A stretch of DNA of 64,000 nt from Dipteris shenzhenensis. Its lineage: Eukaryota > Polypodiophyta > Polypodiopsida > Gleicheniales. The stretch lies in the NCBI GenBank assembly GCA_047967505.1, contig CM106540.1; one strand, 5' to 3'. This document shows, one piece after another, positions 44,401-55,250 of the stretch (the stretch's first letter is position 1; the number at the start of each line of letters is the position of its first letter). The position numbers and the translations under genes were made by a program. The notes under the pieces were generated by a model that did no database searches, was not told the DNA's origin, and worked only from the letters and a program-made list of their open reading frames with translations.

Positions 44401-45230
44401 CCACGTGTGTCTTGTATGAACTAGATCCCCAAATAGAAATTTAACATGCCAAAATTTGTAAAATTCAGCTTTGAAATCTGCAATTATTTCCTCATTTGAC
44501 CCTGTGAGTAGCATGTCATCCAGATGAAGAATGATGACCAAAATATCCCTCCCATCCTTCTTGATGTAGAGGGTGCTTTCTGTGGGACTATTGTGTAACC
44601 CCTTACTTGCCAAGAAGGCATCAATCTTGGCATACCATGCACGTGGGGCTTGTTTCAGCCCATATAAAGCTTTATTTAGCTTACAAACTTGAAGTGCATT
44701 GCCCGAAAGTTCAATGCTAGGAGGTTGTTTGACATAAACCTCTTCCTGCAAGTCCCCATTAGGAAAGCTCTTTTTATGTCCAACTGATGGATGTTTCAAA
44801 CAAAATTTACAACCATGGTGATAATAGACCTGATGGTGGTCATCCGAGATGGAGCAAAAGTCTCCTCATAATCTATGCCCTTTTTCTAAGCATATCCGTT
44901 GGCAACCAGTCGTGCCTTGTACCTTTCAATGGACCCATTTGGCTTCCTTTTCACTTTGAAAACCCATTTGGTACCAATGGCATGTTTTGTTGGTGGTAAA
45001 TCTACAACATCCCAAGTCTGATTTTCCTCAATGGACTGCAATTCATTGTGCATGGCATTCATCCAGTGCACATTATCCTTGGCTTCTTCAAAAGTGCCAG
45101 GTTCTTCTTTATCAAGAAAAGTACATGTATAAGCTGACTCAATAGAAAGAGCCTTCCCCTGTGTGCTGTACTGCACTACGAGTCCTGCCAAGCAAAGGTA
45201 CCTCAAGTCTACTCTCTCTGAGAGTCTGTA
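44401..45230 (-). pseudogene. Copia reverse transcriptase
   Basis: On the minus strand the open frame 45206-44886 gives DNVHWMNAMHNELQSIEENQ, TWDVVDLP and GTKWVFKVKRKPNGSIERYK, ending ARLVANGYA, the standard N-terminal RT of Copia. After a stop and shift, 44799-44356 reads GDLQEEVYVKQP, VCKLNKALYGLKQAPRAWY and VIILHLDDMLLTGSNEE. This carries the catalytic Asp pair as HLDDML (about 44536-44519), slightly altered from YVDDML. A later frameshift follows near 44450. The polymerase motifs survive, but the reading frame does not. Confidence 0.9.
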
Positions 45231-45359
45231 GCAACCAATTCGAAACTATTTTGATTGCATGTATCTCTTGAATCTCTTGCCTGACAACTTCATCCACTGC
45301 CTGTGGAGCAACAAAATCAGCATGGCACTGAGAATCAAGGCATGTGGAGCAGATGGATG

Positions 45360-46475
45360 TTGTTGTAAATTCTAATTTTCAGCATGAGCCTCAGCTGGGG
45401 AACCAAAAGCTATAGGAAGCATCCCCTCAAAAACATCATGTGAAGAAGCTGGTATAGTGAATTTAGCATGTGTATGAGCTGAATTCTCTAAAAAAATAGC
45501 ATCTCCACTCATAAAAATCTTGCATGTGGTAGGATTGTAGAGACGATAGCCTTTGCTTTGTGCACTATAGCCAACAAAGATACACTTTAGCTCCTTATCT
45601 AGCAATTTATGTCGAAACTCCATAGGCACGTGGGCATATGCAACACATCCAAAAACACAAAAGTGATCCACTGAAGGCTTCCTCCCATGCCAAGCCTCAT
45701 AGGGAGTGATTGTCTTCAAAGCCTTTGTGGGAGCCCGATTCAAAACATTATTGGCGCACATGAGGCCTTTGAGCCAACATCTGTGAGGCAACTTCTTGCT
45801 AGTGAGCATGCATCTATCCATCTCCATGAGAGTTCGATTTTTCCGCTCAGCTTTGCCATTTTGCTGAGGGGTAAGCCTCACTGTAAGCTGATGTATGATT
45901 TCTTTCTCCTTCAAAAATGCCTCAAATTCATGAGACATATACTCCACCCCTCTGTTAACGCGAAGTGTTTGCACCTTGAGTCCTGTCTCATTTTCAACCA
46001 TGGCCACAAAGTGTTTGAAATGCATAAACACATCTGATTTTTTCTATAAACACATCTGATTTTTTCTTCAAGCCATAGACCCAAGTATAATTGGTGTAGT
46101 CATCTATAAATGTAACATAATACAGATAACCACCAAAAGTAGGTGTCCTCATGGGACCTCATCACTATGTATGAGCTGTAATTTGCGAGTAGCTTGTACT
46201 GCACCATCCTTTTTAAAGGGAAATCTATGCATCTTACCAAGGATGCATCCCTAAGAGGCATGAGGAGGTGACTCCAAAGGAGTCAATGCATCGACCATAG
46301 CATGCTTCTGAAGTGCCATCAAGCTGCCATAACTCATGTGCCCATATCTGGCATGCCATAACTCCGCATTCTGCATGGTAGTAGTGGGAGTGCTTACTAC
46401 AAGTGCAAGATCAGATCTTTTCTCATAAATATCAAGTTGAAAAAGACCCTGATACAAAATGCCAGACAACATCAA
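45360..46475 (-). pseudogene. Copia integrase
   Basis: The GAG-pre-integrase zinc domain is at 46475-46251, with ELWHARYGHMSYGSLMALQK (HHCC His pair). The core is at 46031-45372: LKVQTLRVNRGVEYMSHEFE, where the second catalytic Asp of the usual RSDRGGEY is Asn, then PQQNGKAERKNRTLMEMDRC with the catalytic Glu. Next is a CVFGCVAYAHVP segment and the KCIFVGYSAQSKGYRLYNP block. A short duplication (AACACATCTGATTTTTTCTA, about 46024-46065) breaks the frame at the core start. The Asp to Asn change alone should abolish strand transfer. Confidence 0.9.
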
Positions 46476-46541
46476 AGCATAATCATTCTTTTTGTCTCAG
46501 ATTGCACATTTAGCTTCATCAAAGATAACCTAAAATCCTCC

Positions 46542-47240
46542 TCAATTGAGAGAGGACACTGAAAATAAATTCTTCTTTATACCTAGCCCATAAAGAACAT
46601 CAGTAATTATGAAATCTATGCCATCCATGGAGGTAAGTATAATGTCACCCACTCCACACATTGAATAAGAAGAATTGTTTGCACATGTCATCTTCTTTTT
46701 AGCGGGTGGTGCATGTAGAGATGCAAAAAGACTCTTCCTTAAGGTGATGTGCTTGGAGGCACCACTATAAAAATACTGTGTGTTCAGTGTCTCATTGACA
46801 CTGAAAGAGCATGAATCCTTCGAAGGGTCAGAGCTGCAAGTCAGGAAATCATATGAGTCATCCACGAGAGTGGTTGTAGTATCTGGACCAGCCATTGGAA
46901 AATCTAAAATGCAAGACAAAAAGGCATAATCCTCTTCCATAAAGTTGGCTGTAACATGCCCTCCTTCATGTGCATTAGGAGTTGATGCATCTGAGACAGC
47001 CAAACCGGAATCCTTTTTCTTCTCCTTTGCTATTCTCTTCTTGCATTCACCGATGTAGTGACCCGGTTTCTTGCAGTAGTGACAAATGCCCTTCCTCTTT
47101 GGCTTATCTGCATCACCTTTAGCCTTATGAGAGGGCTATCCGGAATCAGCTTTATGCTGTTGTGTGGGCTGATTTCCATGTTGCTTTTGCTGCCCTTTTC
47201 CTTTAGGCCTGAAATTTGAAAGCATGACATGCAGCTTGTG
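46542..47240 (-). pseudogene. Copia gag zinc knuckle and protease
   Basis: The zinc knuckle CHYCKKPGHYIGEC is at 47084-47043 on the minus strand. The frame continues through KKDSGLAVSDAS into 47003-46542, an acidic linker and the protease start TQYFYSGASKHITLRKSLFA. In this the active-site DSGA is changed to YSGA, so the catalytic Asp is lost. It continues with NNSSYSMCGVGDIIL and ITDVLYGLGIKKNLFSVSSL, the end of the protease. The protease would process the Gag-Pol polyprotein. Confidence 0.85.
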
Positions 47241-48058
47241 TGGCCATGTTCTTTCTTGTTTGCTCTTCCTACAACAAGAGTCCCACCAACTCGTGAAAAG
47301 AAAGAGGATTGCTACCCTCCCTCAATGATAGAGTCCCACCAACTCGTGAATAGAAAGAGGATTGCTACCCCCCCTCAACAAGAGTCCCACCAACTTGTGA
47401 AAAGAAAGAGGATTGCTACCCCCCCTCAATGACAAATTCAGCGAGGTATGAAAACCGAGATAGGACTCAGGAAGAGAATTCAGAGTGGTGGTAATCATCT
47501 CTGAATCACGAATGATCTCATCTATATTCAACAACTGTACCCTCAAATCTTGAAGCTTGGTGAGGTGAGCATTCATGGAATCACCTTCATCCATATGTGT
47601 ATGCAATAGCTCTCTCTTCAAGAATGAGACTTGGGCATCATTTCTAGATGTAAACATGCTCTCTAATATATCCCAAGATACCTTCGAAGTCTTGCATGAC
47701 CGAATGTAAGGAATGATAAAACTTTTGACAGAAAGGGAAATGACCTAAAGAGCTTGTGCATCTCGTAAATCGAGCGTAAATCCCACCTTTTCTATTTTGC
47801 TGTGGGAGCCATCAAAGTAGCAGTTGTTGCTCCTACCACTTGTCGTGCACCTTGACCTCTACCCTTGCCTCCACCTGTAGGAGTGACAGGTGTAGCCATA
47901 GTTTCTGGCCTTGTCTCATCTCCATTGACATAATCCCATAGATGTCTACCAACTAGAATGTTGCACACTATAAAGCTCCACAAGGAGTTATTGGTGCCAT
48001 CCAACTTATCCTCCTGTGTGAGGACTCCAAAGACCTCATTGGGATTGTTCTGAGCCAT
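47241..48058 (-). pseudogene. Copia gag N-terminal region
   Basis: ATG at 48058 opens MAQNNPNEVFGVLTQEDKLD, then GTNNSLWSFIVCNILVGRHL and WDYVNGDE, typical Copia gag. A Gly/Arg-rich linker (GGGKGRGQGARQ) follows. After a break, 47657-47322 has AQVSFLKRELLHTHMDEGDS and MNAHLTKLQDLRVQLLN, the UBN2 domain, then SLPESYLGFHTSLN. The frame then runs into a three-copy minisatellite (47278-47433). The region forms the capsid. Stops and the repeat expansion disrupt it. Confidence 0.85.
47278..47433. repeat. Three-copy minisatellite inside gag (51-53 bp units)
   Basis: Units begin GAGTCCCACCAACT at 47278, 47331 and 47382 and contain GAAAGAGGATTGCTACCC. Differences between units are few, so the expansion is more recent than the element. 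Confidence 0.9.
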
Positions 48059-48599
48059 ATCTTCCAGACAACTAAAAAATGTAGCAAACTAGACAAGTGA
48101 AATCCCTTCCTAGGATGTAAAATGCACAACCAAAGTCTATAAAAATCTGCCCAAAATGACAATTTGTTGTCACAGCCTATCAAAAGCTTAAAATGCACCA
48201 AAATGCTCTACAAAAGCCCAAAATCTGCACAATCTGTCTGCAAAAATTGGCAAAAGTTTGCAATGTGATTCAAACTGAGTCCAAAATATTTTTCAAGATA
48301 TATACCTTATATTTTGTGGGAGAGGGGACATGAAATTTTCATATTTTTCCCTTGCATATTTGAAAATTTTAAAGAAAATCCATGCATATTATATATGGGC
48401 CTTGTCCCCCCAAACCCTAGATTTTGGAAGAGGGCAGTAACATATTACATATTGAGTTGGCGTCCCAAGCTTAAAATGCAAGATTTTGGGATACTATATG
48501 AGTAACAAAGAAGTGCGAGATCAACATGGAGTCCCTCTAGGTGAAATTCCATTACTTTATAATAGAGTTCCATGCTAGTACAATATCTTTAATTTTTTA

Positions 48600-50300
48600 A
48601 GTGTTGAAATAATACTTGAACAAATAGGAGACAAGGAGTTTCACGTTTGAGTTGGGAAAGAGGTCATTTATGAGACATTGATGGAGAGAACCAATAACTT
48701 GAAGCAGCAACTCATTATTGATGAAGGTGACAATATACAATCTCTTGGGCATGCTTTTGTTACAAGTTCAACACACATGGTTGATACTAATTTATTTTGG
48801 CGCCAATTCTAAAATAGGTTTTGACTTGCCTATGACACCAACAATTGCACATTATGTTTATCCTTTGCATGTTCGCTATCATAAATAACTTTTTGAAGCA
48901 TTATTGCACAAAGCAAAGCCCACTTTGAGTGGTAAAATGCGTAAAGAGATTGGCTTTGCTTCAAAGAGGCTCTTATGGAGGTAGCTGCTCTCTTTATTTG
49001 TAATGTAGCTTTCATGTTTATCTTGTACTTCTTGCATTTATTCCAAGTTTTTCTGTGCAGATTTTTGTTTTATTTGTATGTTGCGAGAAAAATAACAACC
49101 ATGCTAGTTGAGTGTGATATGTGGAATGTCAAAGGATCTTACAATGTACTCTGGCCATGCAAATTGGGAAAAAGGAGGGGGGACTTATCAGATTGGGAGG
49201 TGAATTATTGTCCATGGTGGTTAGATCTCATGCCAGGTTTTTGTCCTTCACATGAGCTTGTGCAATATAGATTACATGAAGAAGGTGCACTCACTATAAT
49301 AGAGAAAGGTGAGGAGGCGGCAAAAAAAATGGTGTTGGTCCCTTTCATAGTCAGCATTCCGAGTCCCCCATGAGAAGCCAAAAGATCCAAAATCATCACA
49401 ACTTCCACCTTCAGATGATGTCTCCATGAAAGACAATTGTGAGCCACCCAAAGAGGACACACAAAGTGATTACTATTTACAAGAATATGAAAACCATACC
49501 TCTTCAACTACAAATACCTTCTTAGTGTCTAGTCTTGCAGGCAGATGTGTGCAAAATGTGGGAGACACTCTCTAAGAAAGAAACATGCAAAGAGTATGAG
49601 AAAATAAGGGATTTTTTTGTCTCAAATACTGGTGGTAATCATCAAATGAAAAAGGGCTTGTCTACCACAGTGGCTGCAGAGATGATTTTTGTGGGTCCTT
49701 GCCTACCAGCTTTTTGGTTGAGGGTTTCACAAAAATCACATCATGGAATGAATGGTCTTTGGAATTATTGGAGGTTGCTCTTAGTTTGGGTATGGCATTA
49801 GTTGATGATGGGAGATGGGTTGTATTGTATTGTTCTCATCCACACAACATAGAAGAGAAACAAAGATATAGATTGGAAGGTTCAAATATGATGTTCATTT
49901 TCATGTGCACTTGAGAGGCATAGAGTCTTTTGGAAGTATGGCCAATGGAGTAAAGGTAATTTTCAATCCAATCATTTTGGTCCATTATTATTTTGTTCCA
50001 TTTGTTGTTGTTAAATTTAAGCATGTAAATATCCTATGGACTCGTAAATTCTTTTCAAAACTTGAAATTGTGTTGGTATGGGTTGCAGGTTTTTGCGCTC
50101 GACTTGTACATTCTATGTAGAGCTGGTTGCTCTCCTATTTGTGCATGTTGATAGAGCAATGCTTGTTGATGACAAGATGTTTAGCTTGAAAACTGATTTT
50201 TGGACACACTACCTTCCACATTCGGAGTGGTCTATTGCAAGTCAAAAGAAACCTTGGCGTGGAGGGTTGGACCTATCAATATTATTTTTTCTTTAGGTTC
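48600..50300 (+). pseudogene. Intron-containing methyltransferase-like pseudogene, copy B
   Basis: Several exon-like pieces related to copy A. One is ILEQIGDKEFHV, then VIYETLMERTNNLKQQLIID (about 48607-48760). Another is KMRKEIGFASKRLLWR (to 48981), followed by an intron-like stretch with TTCTGTGCAG before 49060. Others are GKRRGDLSDWEVNYCPWWLD (about 49170-49230), ETCKEYEKIRDFFVSNTG (about 49580), EWSLELLEVALSLGMALVDD with GRWVVLYCSH (49756-49845), and WTHYLPHSEWSIASQKKPWR (50201-50260). Copy A has WTHYLP...WRxxxxKS at the same place. The AdoMet-motif exon seen in copy A is not found after 50300. The homology to copy A is the main support; enzymatic identity is inferred from copy A. Stops and shifts are numerous. 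Confidence 0.35.
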
Positions 50301-50325
50301 CTTCCAAACTAATATTGAAACAAAC

Positions 50326-50470
50326 AATCCACAAAGCAAATCTGACACACCTCATCCACTAAAGATGAATAGTGTCTATGTCACCAAACCAAATATGAAT
50401 CAAATAATCCACAAAGCAAAACTTTACTACATACCTCATCCATAGGACGATGAATAGTGTCTATGTCTCC
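50326..50470. repeat. Two-copy 80-bp tandem repeat
   Basis: AATCCACAAAGCAAA at 50326 and 50406 start two units ending GATGAATAGTGTCTATGTC. It truncates copy B of the methyltransferase-like pseudogene. Confidence 0.8.
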
Positions 50471-51033
50471 CTTCATTTGATCATGTTCATCCAAGGAAAA
50501 GTCCATACTATCCATCGAAATATCACTTCGTTGAACCAAACTTGATGCCCCGAGTGAGTACTCAATACAAATAGATTGCTTACATTGTGACCTTGTCATC
50601 ACCATTCAGTATAGCAACAGTTAGTAATGGTAATCTTTCAACTTGTAGATAATAATACAATTTATGAAGAACAATTTCTTCCAACTCTTAATCGAATAAA
50701 AACCAAACAAGCTCACTTTAAATTTATCTAATTCTTTTAAAATTTTGTGTGTAGAAGCACCCTCAAATTTTCTTTTTTAATTCTTACTACTATTTTTAGT
50801 TTCACATTTTAGTACTAATTGGCCCACAAAAGCATCATGACAATCATCGATTGAAAAGTGAAGTAGCTTGAAAGCAAGAGCAAAATAGCAAGTTTTATGG
50901 CCCATAAATTCCCCTTTCATGTCTGGTGTTTAATCTACAAAAATGTTCCTTTCATGTTGGGTGTTTCATAATTAGCCTAGCTTCTTTAGCCTCCCTACAA
51001 ATACCTTGAAAGCTAGTACAAATAATGCAAGTG

Positions 51034-51057
51034 TGATGGCACACCAGTGAGCCATCA
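51034..51057. repeat. Imperfect palindrome, related to 51266-51291
   Basis: TGATGGCACAC, CA spacer, GTGAGCCATCA: 11-base arms with one mismatch. The core aligns with the perfect palindrome 232 bases downstream. Confidence 0.75.
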
Positions 51058-51265
51058 AGTGGGCTCTTTTTGTTCTTTCTATGTACACAATTTGGAAGCT
51101 TATGCAAGTATTCTCAAGAGTTTCATTTTCGAAATTAGATTCAAGGATTTTATTTGGAAGGGCATCATCTATAGGACCGGAGAGATTGCATAAGGAGTAA
51201 CAAGCCTTGGCAGGAAAAGTAAGCAAACATTCGATGGATGAAAGTTAAGAACAAATACACCAAAG

Positions 51266-51291
51266 TTGATAGCACGCCAGCGTGCTATCAA
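51266..51291. repeat. Perfect palindrome, 12-base arms
   Basis: TTGATAGCACGC, CA spacer, GCGTGCTATCAA. Could be a transposon terminus hairpin or a protein-binding site; no CTRR end typical of Helitrons follows. Confidence 0.85.
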
Positions 51292-51483
51292 AGTTGCTCA
51301 TTTAGTTCATGCTCGTGGAGGTGCAAGAAACAAAGACATCAGTCAAATTTGCTTGTTATAGCCATGCAAGCATATAGGTTGTGTCCACTTTGTTAGACAC
51401 CGTTTTTAGCATTCTTTGTATATGATTTTTGGGATTGGCGATTTGATTCCCCCACAATAGATCCTTACAAGCAAGAAACAAAG

Positions 51484-51768
51484 GTGGGAATCTTTGGAGG
51501 AAGGCCGGACGACGGCATGCATGTATCTAGACCCTTACAAGGAACAAACGAGGAGACAAAGTCCTATGCCAAAGCCGTTCCACAGAGAGCTGGGAATATG
51601 TATGTGATAGAGTACGGGGAGGAGGGCTGCGATGCCCATCACATGGTGTGGCTGAGGTGGCTCGATGGCTCTTCTCCATCACCATCCGCTAGCCCGTCTG
51701 GATCTTCCACAAGAGGAAAAAATAAACCCATTTTGATGGCACGCGCTTGCCTTTTTAACTCTCATGTT
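51484..51768 (+). CDS. Unassigned open frame in GC-richer segment
   Basis: A 95-residue ATG frame reads GIFGGRPDDGMHVSRPLQGT, a AGNMYVIEYGEEGCDAHHMV segment and a Ser/Pro-rich SSPSPSASPSGSS linker. Base composition is clearly more GC-rich than the flanks, which begins near 51480. I recognise no family. It may be an exon or a captured gene piece. No splice sites or promoter were established. Confidence 0.3.
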
Positions 51769-51808
51769 TAAGAAGTACACGGACGTTTGCACGACAAAGA
51801 CAACAGCT

Positions 51809-52436
51809 AGCGGGCAGCTGAAACCCGAGCACCTCCACCAACTCCTATAGTTGAAAGCTCAAGAGGAGCTTGAAGAGATAGCCCTAGTGCGCCCGAAAAG
51901 CTTCCGATCAAGGACGGGAAAGCGTCAGAAGCTGTTCGAACAATCTCAGAGTTGGCGGCCTGGAGAGAAGCACGGGTAATTCTTGTGTGCGAACGAGGAG
52001 AAATCAATTACCAGGCAGATACCTATCTCATGAGCGGATGGAGAGTGCGGAAGCAGTCGATGATGATGTTCAACATTTCAAAGCGACCTGAGGAAGTCAT
52101 GGTGGAAGCTCAGAGATGAAGCGAGAGGTCCATTATGGACACAGAACTACAGAAGAAGAATGCTTGTGCTATTGCTGCAGGTAGACGAAGCTTGGCCTGG
52201 GCGATGAAGAAGAAGCTTGTGATACAAACCTTGGACTCGGCAACGAAGAAGAAGCTTGTCATACAAAGCTTGTCCTCGGCAACAACGAAGAAGAAGGCTC
52301 GTGCAGAAGAATCGTCTCTCGAAATATTTGTCAAAACGATGTCATTTGAGTCGAGACTCACGAACTCACAAGCTCATATCTCTGTGGTCGCTAGAGCTCC
52401 GGCGCTCGAGACTAAAGCTGCTAGGAAGCTACAGTA
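51809..52436 (+). pseudogene. Unassigned coding-like segment with Lys-rich internal repeat
   Basis: A frame beginning AAETRAPPPTPIVESS and continuing KLPIKDGKASEAVRTISELA, then WREARVILVCERGEINYQAD and MMMFNISKRPEEVMVEAQR, reaches TGA at about 52117. The same frame resumes at 52135 and runs to 52436 with a three-fold repeat: (A/K)MKKKLVIQTLDSAT, KKKLVIQSLSSAT, KKKARAE. A TGA also lies near 51867. The composition and residue pattern look protein-coding, but I cannot name it. Confidence 0.3.
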
Positions 52437-52759
52437 GAGCATGTACACTAGCAGGCACACTCCTTTGTAAACCTCCGGCCGGAGACACCTCTAGACTAAT
52501 ACGACTAATGCTCTAAGAGATTTCGTCTACAATTGTACGACGCATTTGCACAGTACGTTGTGTGTGTACTCTCTGCTTTCTTTTGTCGCTTTCCTTTTCC
52601 TCAGCAGTCAGCACCTCACCTCGCATTCAAGCACCAGTGCCCATCCCCTGCGCCACCTAGTGAGTACCTACACATCCAAAAGAAAGCCCACTGCAAATCG
52701 ACGGCTCTTGTGAAATTTGCAACCGGATTGTGAACTGCCATTTTTTATCTGATCTGTCG

Positions 52760-53280
52760 TATAGGCAGTTCCAATTCCGGATTTGATGCAAACCTTGCTG
52801 GTTTCGTGGCGAATTTGGCGAAAAACTCCGTCGCTTTTCATCATTCCGTCATCAAATCTGATCATCGAGGTGATATTTGGACAAATTGCCAAACCGCAGT
52901 ACTTCGCTTTGCGATTGATTTTGACATGCCTTTGCAGATTTGGGAGCTGGAGTCCGTTGCGCGTGTGCTTGTAATGTACCCTCGGGATTGCGGGATTGTG
53001 CTTAATCCATCCACAGCGCGATTTGATCACCTTTCCTATGAGGTGCGCGAATCCTGTCGAGGACGATCGACAATTGGAGAGCAGCGTTTGAAGTCGAGTA
53101 ATTCCGGCAAGCAGTTCTGATGGCGTGGATATGGAATTCAAAACACGGGTGCTGGTTGTTATTAATAGATATCTTCCCGCCTTTGATATTAGATTAACGC
53201 ATCCCATCAACTACGATGAAGAAGTGCACGGGTCATGCAACAGAGTTGCAGAAGCTCTTCTAAATCTACTGGTAACGTAA
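52760..53280 (+). pseudogene. Unassigned coding-like segment
   Basis: Frame 52760-53120 gives NSVAFHHSVIKSDHRGDIWT, NCQTAVLRFAIDFDMPLQIW and ELESVARVLVMYPRDCGIVL. The next frame (53125-53277) gives VDMEFKTRVLVVINRYLPAF and DIRLTHPINYDEEVHGSCNR, then VAEALLNLLV followed by GTAACG, a possible splice donor. Both look like real protein. The longer overlapping minus-strand frame (53210-52668) looks like its shadow. I do not recognise the family. Confidence 0.3.
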
Positions 53281-53289
53281 ACGCAATAG

Positions 53290-54044
53290 TTGGGGGCCAT
53301 GCAGTCGTCGACAGGGAGATGTGCATTGTTAGACGATTAATCCACAGCCGTCGCATTGTTGCAGGGTGAGTTCCATGAAAGCATAAGCTCAAGACGGCCA
53401 TGAAAGCAAGCGAAGCTCAAGAAAGCCATGAAAGCATAAGCTGAAGACGGCCATGAAGCTCCATGCAATGCGAGAATTTGTCATGCGGAAACAACAGAAG
53501 ACCGGAAACGCTTTTTAACAGGGCGGAGGGCAGTGAACGGACATCATGAATTTAAAAGAAAAGCAAAGAAGGTCCTCAGCTTGTACGCTATGCTGAGAGA
53601 GTCTGGTTGACCTCCTCCTTGATCGCAGCTATAGCCATTCTGGTTGACAAGCTCACAGCCATCTGATGAGCTCTCGCAACCATCTATAGATTGTGATTGT
53701 CTTCCAACCATTGAGATCTCGACATAAGCCACAAATAATGCATCCCACTGCAAGGCAGAGACGTGCCACACCAGATATGTTTTGTTCTCTCATTATGACA
53801 TAATAGTACATCCTAGAACGAGCTTTGATAGCTAGTGTATCCTAGCATATAAAAACTCTAGGAATCTATATTTTGTCCTCTCTATATCCCTTGACATTAG
53901 GCCTATGTGAGAAGCAATCCATGGTTTGATATTAATCTCTAGAAAACATTGATAGACATGTATGGATGAAGGTAATACATCTTGACATGGGCTTGTTTTT
54001 TGTTATTTTTTTGCCAATGTTAATGGCAGAAAGCTAGCATAAAT
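53290..54044. other. Unassigned spacer
   Basis: Around 53390-53460 the phrases CATGAAAGC, AAGCTCAAGA and GACGGCCATGAA repeat, a short local repeat. No gene recognised. Confidence 0.35.
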
Positions 54045-54695
54045 CATTTTCATGATCTACAAATCCAAAAATAAATTCCATTAAAGTAATTTCATCATGT
54101 GGAATATTCTCACTCACTATGATAGTAGTGCTTCGATGGAACATTTTTCCATCATTTTTCAACAACTCATCATGGTGTAGGAATTATGCACTTGTTTGCT
54201 CTTGTTTCTTGCAAGAGTTACTATCAAAAAATTCATTTCTATGACTACAAATCCCAATAGAAGTTTAAAATGTTGAACCAAATGGAATATTTTCCCTCAC
54301 TATGATAGTAGTTCTTCCATATAACATTTTTAAATACATGTATATGAAAAGTGTTACTTATATATGAAGTAGAACAACATCATTTGTGTATGTAATAATA
54401 CATTCCAAAAACAATTTACAAATAAATTAATCATCCTCTTATAAAACTATGTTAATGTTTACTTTATGTGGAGCCTTGGTGTTTCAAATGAATATATAAA
54501 CATAGTATGTTAAGTAAGAGGTATTTTGAAACTCACACTCAAGGGAAGAATCTATCCCAATGCAAAACAACAACATAAAAAATTTCCATGATCTACAAAT
54601 ACAAAACAAGTTTCTAGGAAAATAATTCCATCTTGTGGAGTATTGTGCCTTACTAAGATAGTAGCACTTCCATATGACATTTTCCTAGGATATAG
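54045..54695. repeat. Three degenerate tandem units
   Basis: Units near 54050, 54235 and 54590 share ATGATCTACAAAT(C/A)C(A/C)AA, TGTGGA(A/G)TATT and TATGATAGTAGT.CTTC.AT..ACATTTT. Spacing is uneven (about 185 and 355 bases). No coding evidence. Confidence 0.6.
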
Positions 54696-54913
54696 AGTCA
54701 CCCTCAGCTTAAAATAGAGTCAAAACTCTAAGCACAATCATTTATAAACTTAGGCAAGTAAATAAAAGTGTTCCCGATCACTTCCCACTTGGTCCAAAAG
54801 GAGCTACACAATTACACTTTTTTGGTTACCTGGGCATAATGTGCAAGTATTTTTGGCATTGTGGAGTGAGCCCTTGTGTTTGCATAAAAACTCTTAGAGG
54901 TTTTGTCTTCTTC

Positions 54914-55196
54914 TCAAAGTGTTTGAGGGCATCCCTTGATTTGCAAAAGTCGCTCTAGCACTTCCCTCATGGATGGTCTATCTCTTGGAGACTCTTCACA
55001 ACATGTGAGCGCTATCCCCAAGACTACCCTTATCTGCTCCTCTACCTGAGTTGAGTTTATGGTAGAAGCTTCGCAGGCGAGAGTATGGTCAACCACTTGG
55101 AGTGGGTGGCCATGATAAAGAGCCAAGCGAGACCATGTCACCAAAGTGTGCGATCTCACTTGTTGGCCTCTTGCACGCAAGCAACTCCAAGAGCAA

Positions 55197-55199
<3 letters not shown>
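54914..55199 (-). pseudogene. Receptor-like kinase C-terminal fragment
   Basis: On the minus strand, one frame has VALLLELLACKRPTSEIAHF (about 55200-55140, the GVxLLELLTxKRPT block of plant LRR receptor kinases). The next has HPLQVVDHTLACEASTI, QVEEQIRVVLGIALTCCEES and PRDRPSMREVLERLLQIKG (to about 54925), the complete subdomain XI end of such kinases. A frameshift near 55140 and the junction with a (GA)n microsatellite at 55201 truncate it. The catalytic loop and ATP site are missing. With the LRR fragment 4 kb away on the same strand it could be the remains of one receptor gene. Confidence 0.8.

Positions 55200-55200
<1 letters not shown>

Positions 55201-55250
<50 letters not shown>
55201..55250. 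repeat. (GA)n microsatellite, about 50 bp
   Basis: Pure GA run directly abutting the kinase fragment. Confidence 0.95.

Larger units (their letters stand above)
43098..48058 (-). mobile_element. Copia retrotransposon, gag to RNase H plus 3' LTR (minus strand)
   Basis: Reading on the minus strand from 48058: gag, zinc knuckle, protease, integrase, RT, RNase H, polypurine tract and 3' LTR (43320-43098, TGTTAGAATT...TTTTAACA). No 5' LTR or PBS is visible upstream of the gag ATG, so the left end in element order is deleted or diverged. Local duplications occur in gag, in the integrase start (about 46028-46068) and at the end of RNase H. It is the most complete LTR element in the window. It lies between the two methyltransferase-like pseudogenes. 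Confidence 0.9.
50471..51480. other. AT-rich spacer with two related palindromes
   Basis: No gene. Near-palindromes lie at 51034-51057 and 51266-51291 (listed separately). Confidence 0.4.

Noticed and set aside
51266-51291. Palindrome as the 3' hairpin of a Helitron
   Set aside because: No CTRR terminus 10-12 bases after it on either strand and no TC 5' end found.
52668-53210. 180-residue minus-strand frame
   Set aside because: Overlaps better protein-like plus-strand frames; residue pattern lacks hydrophobic periodicity; no family recognised.
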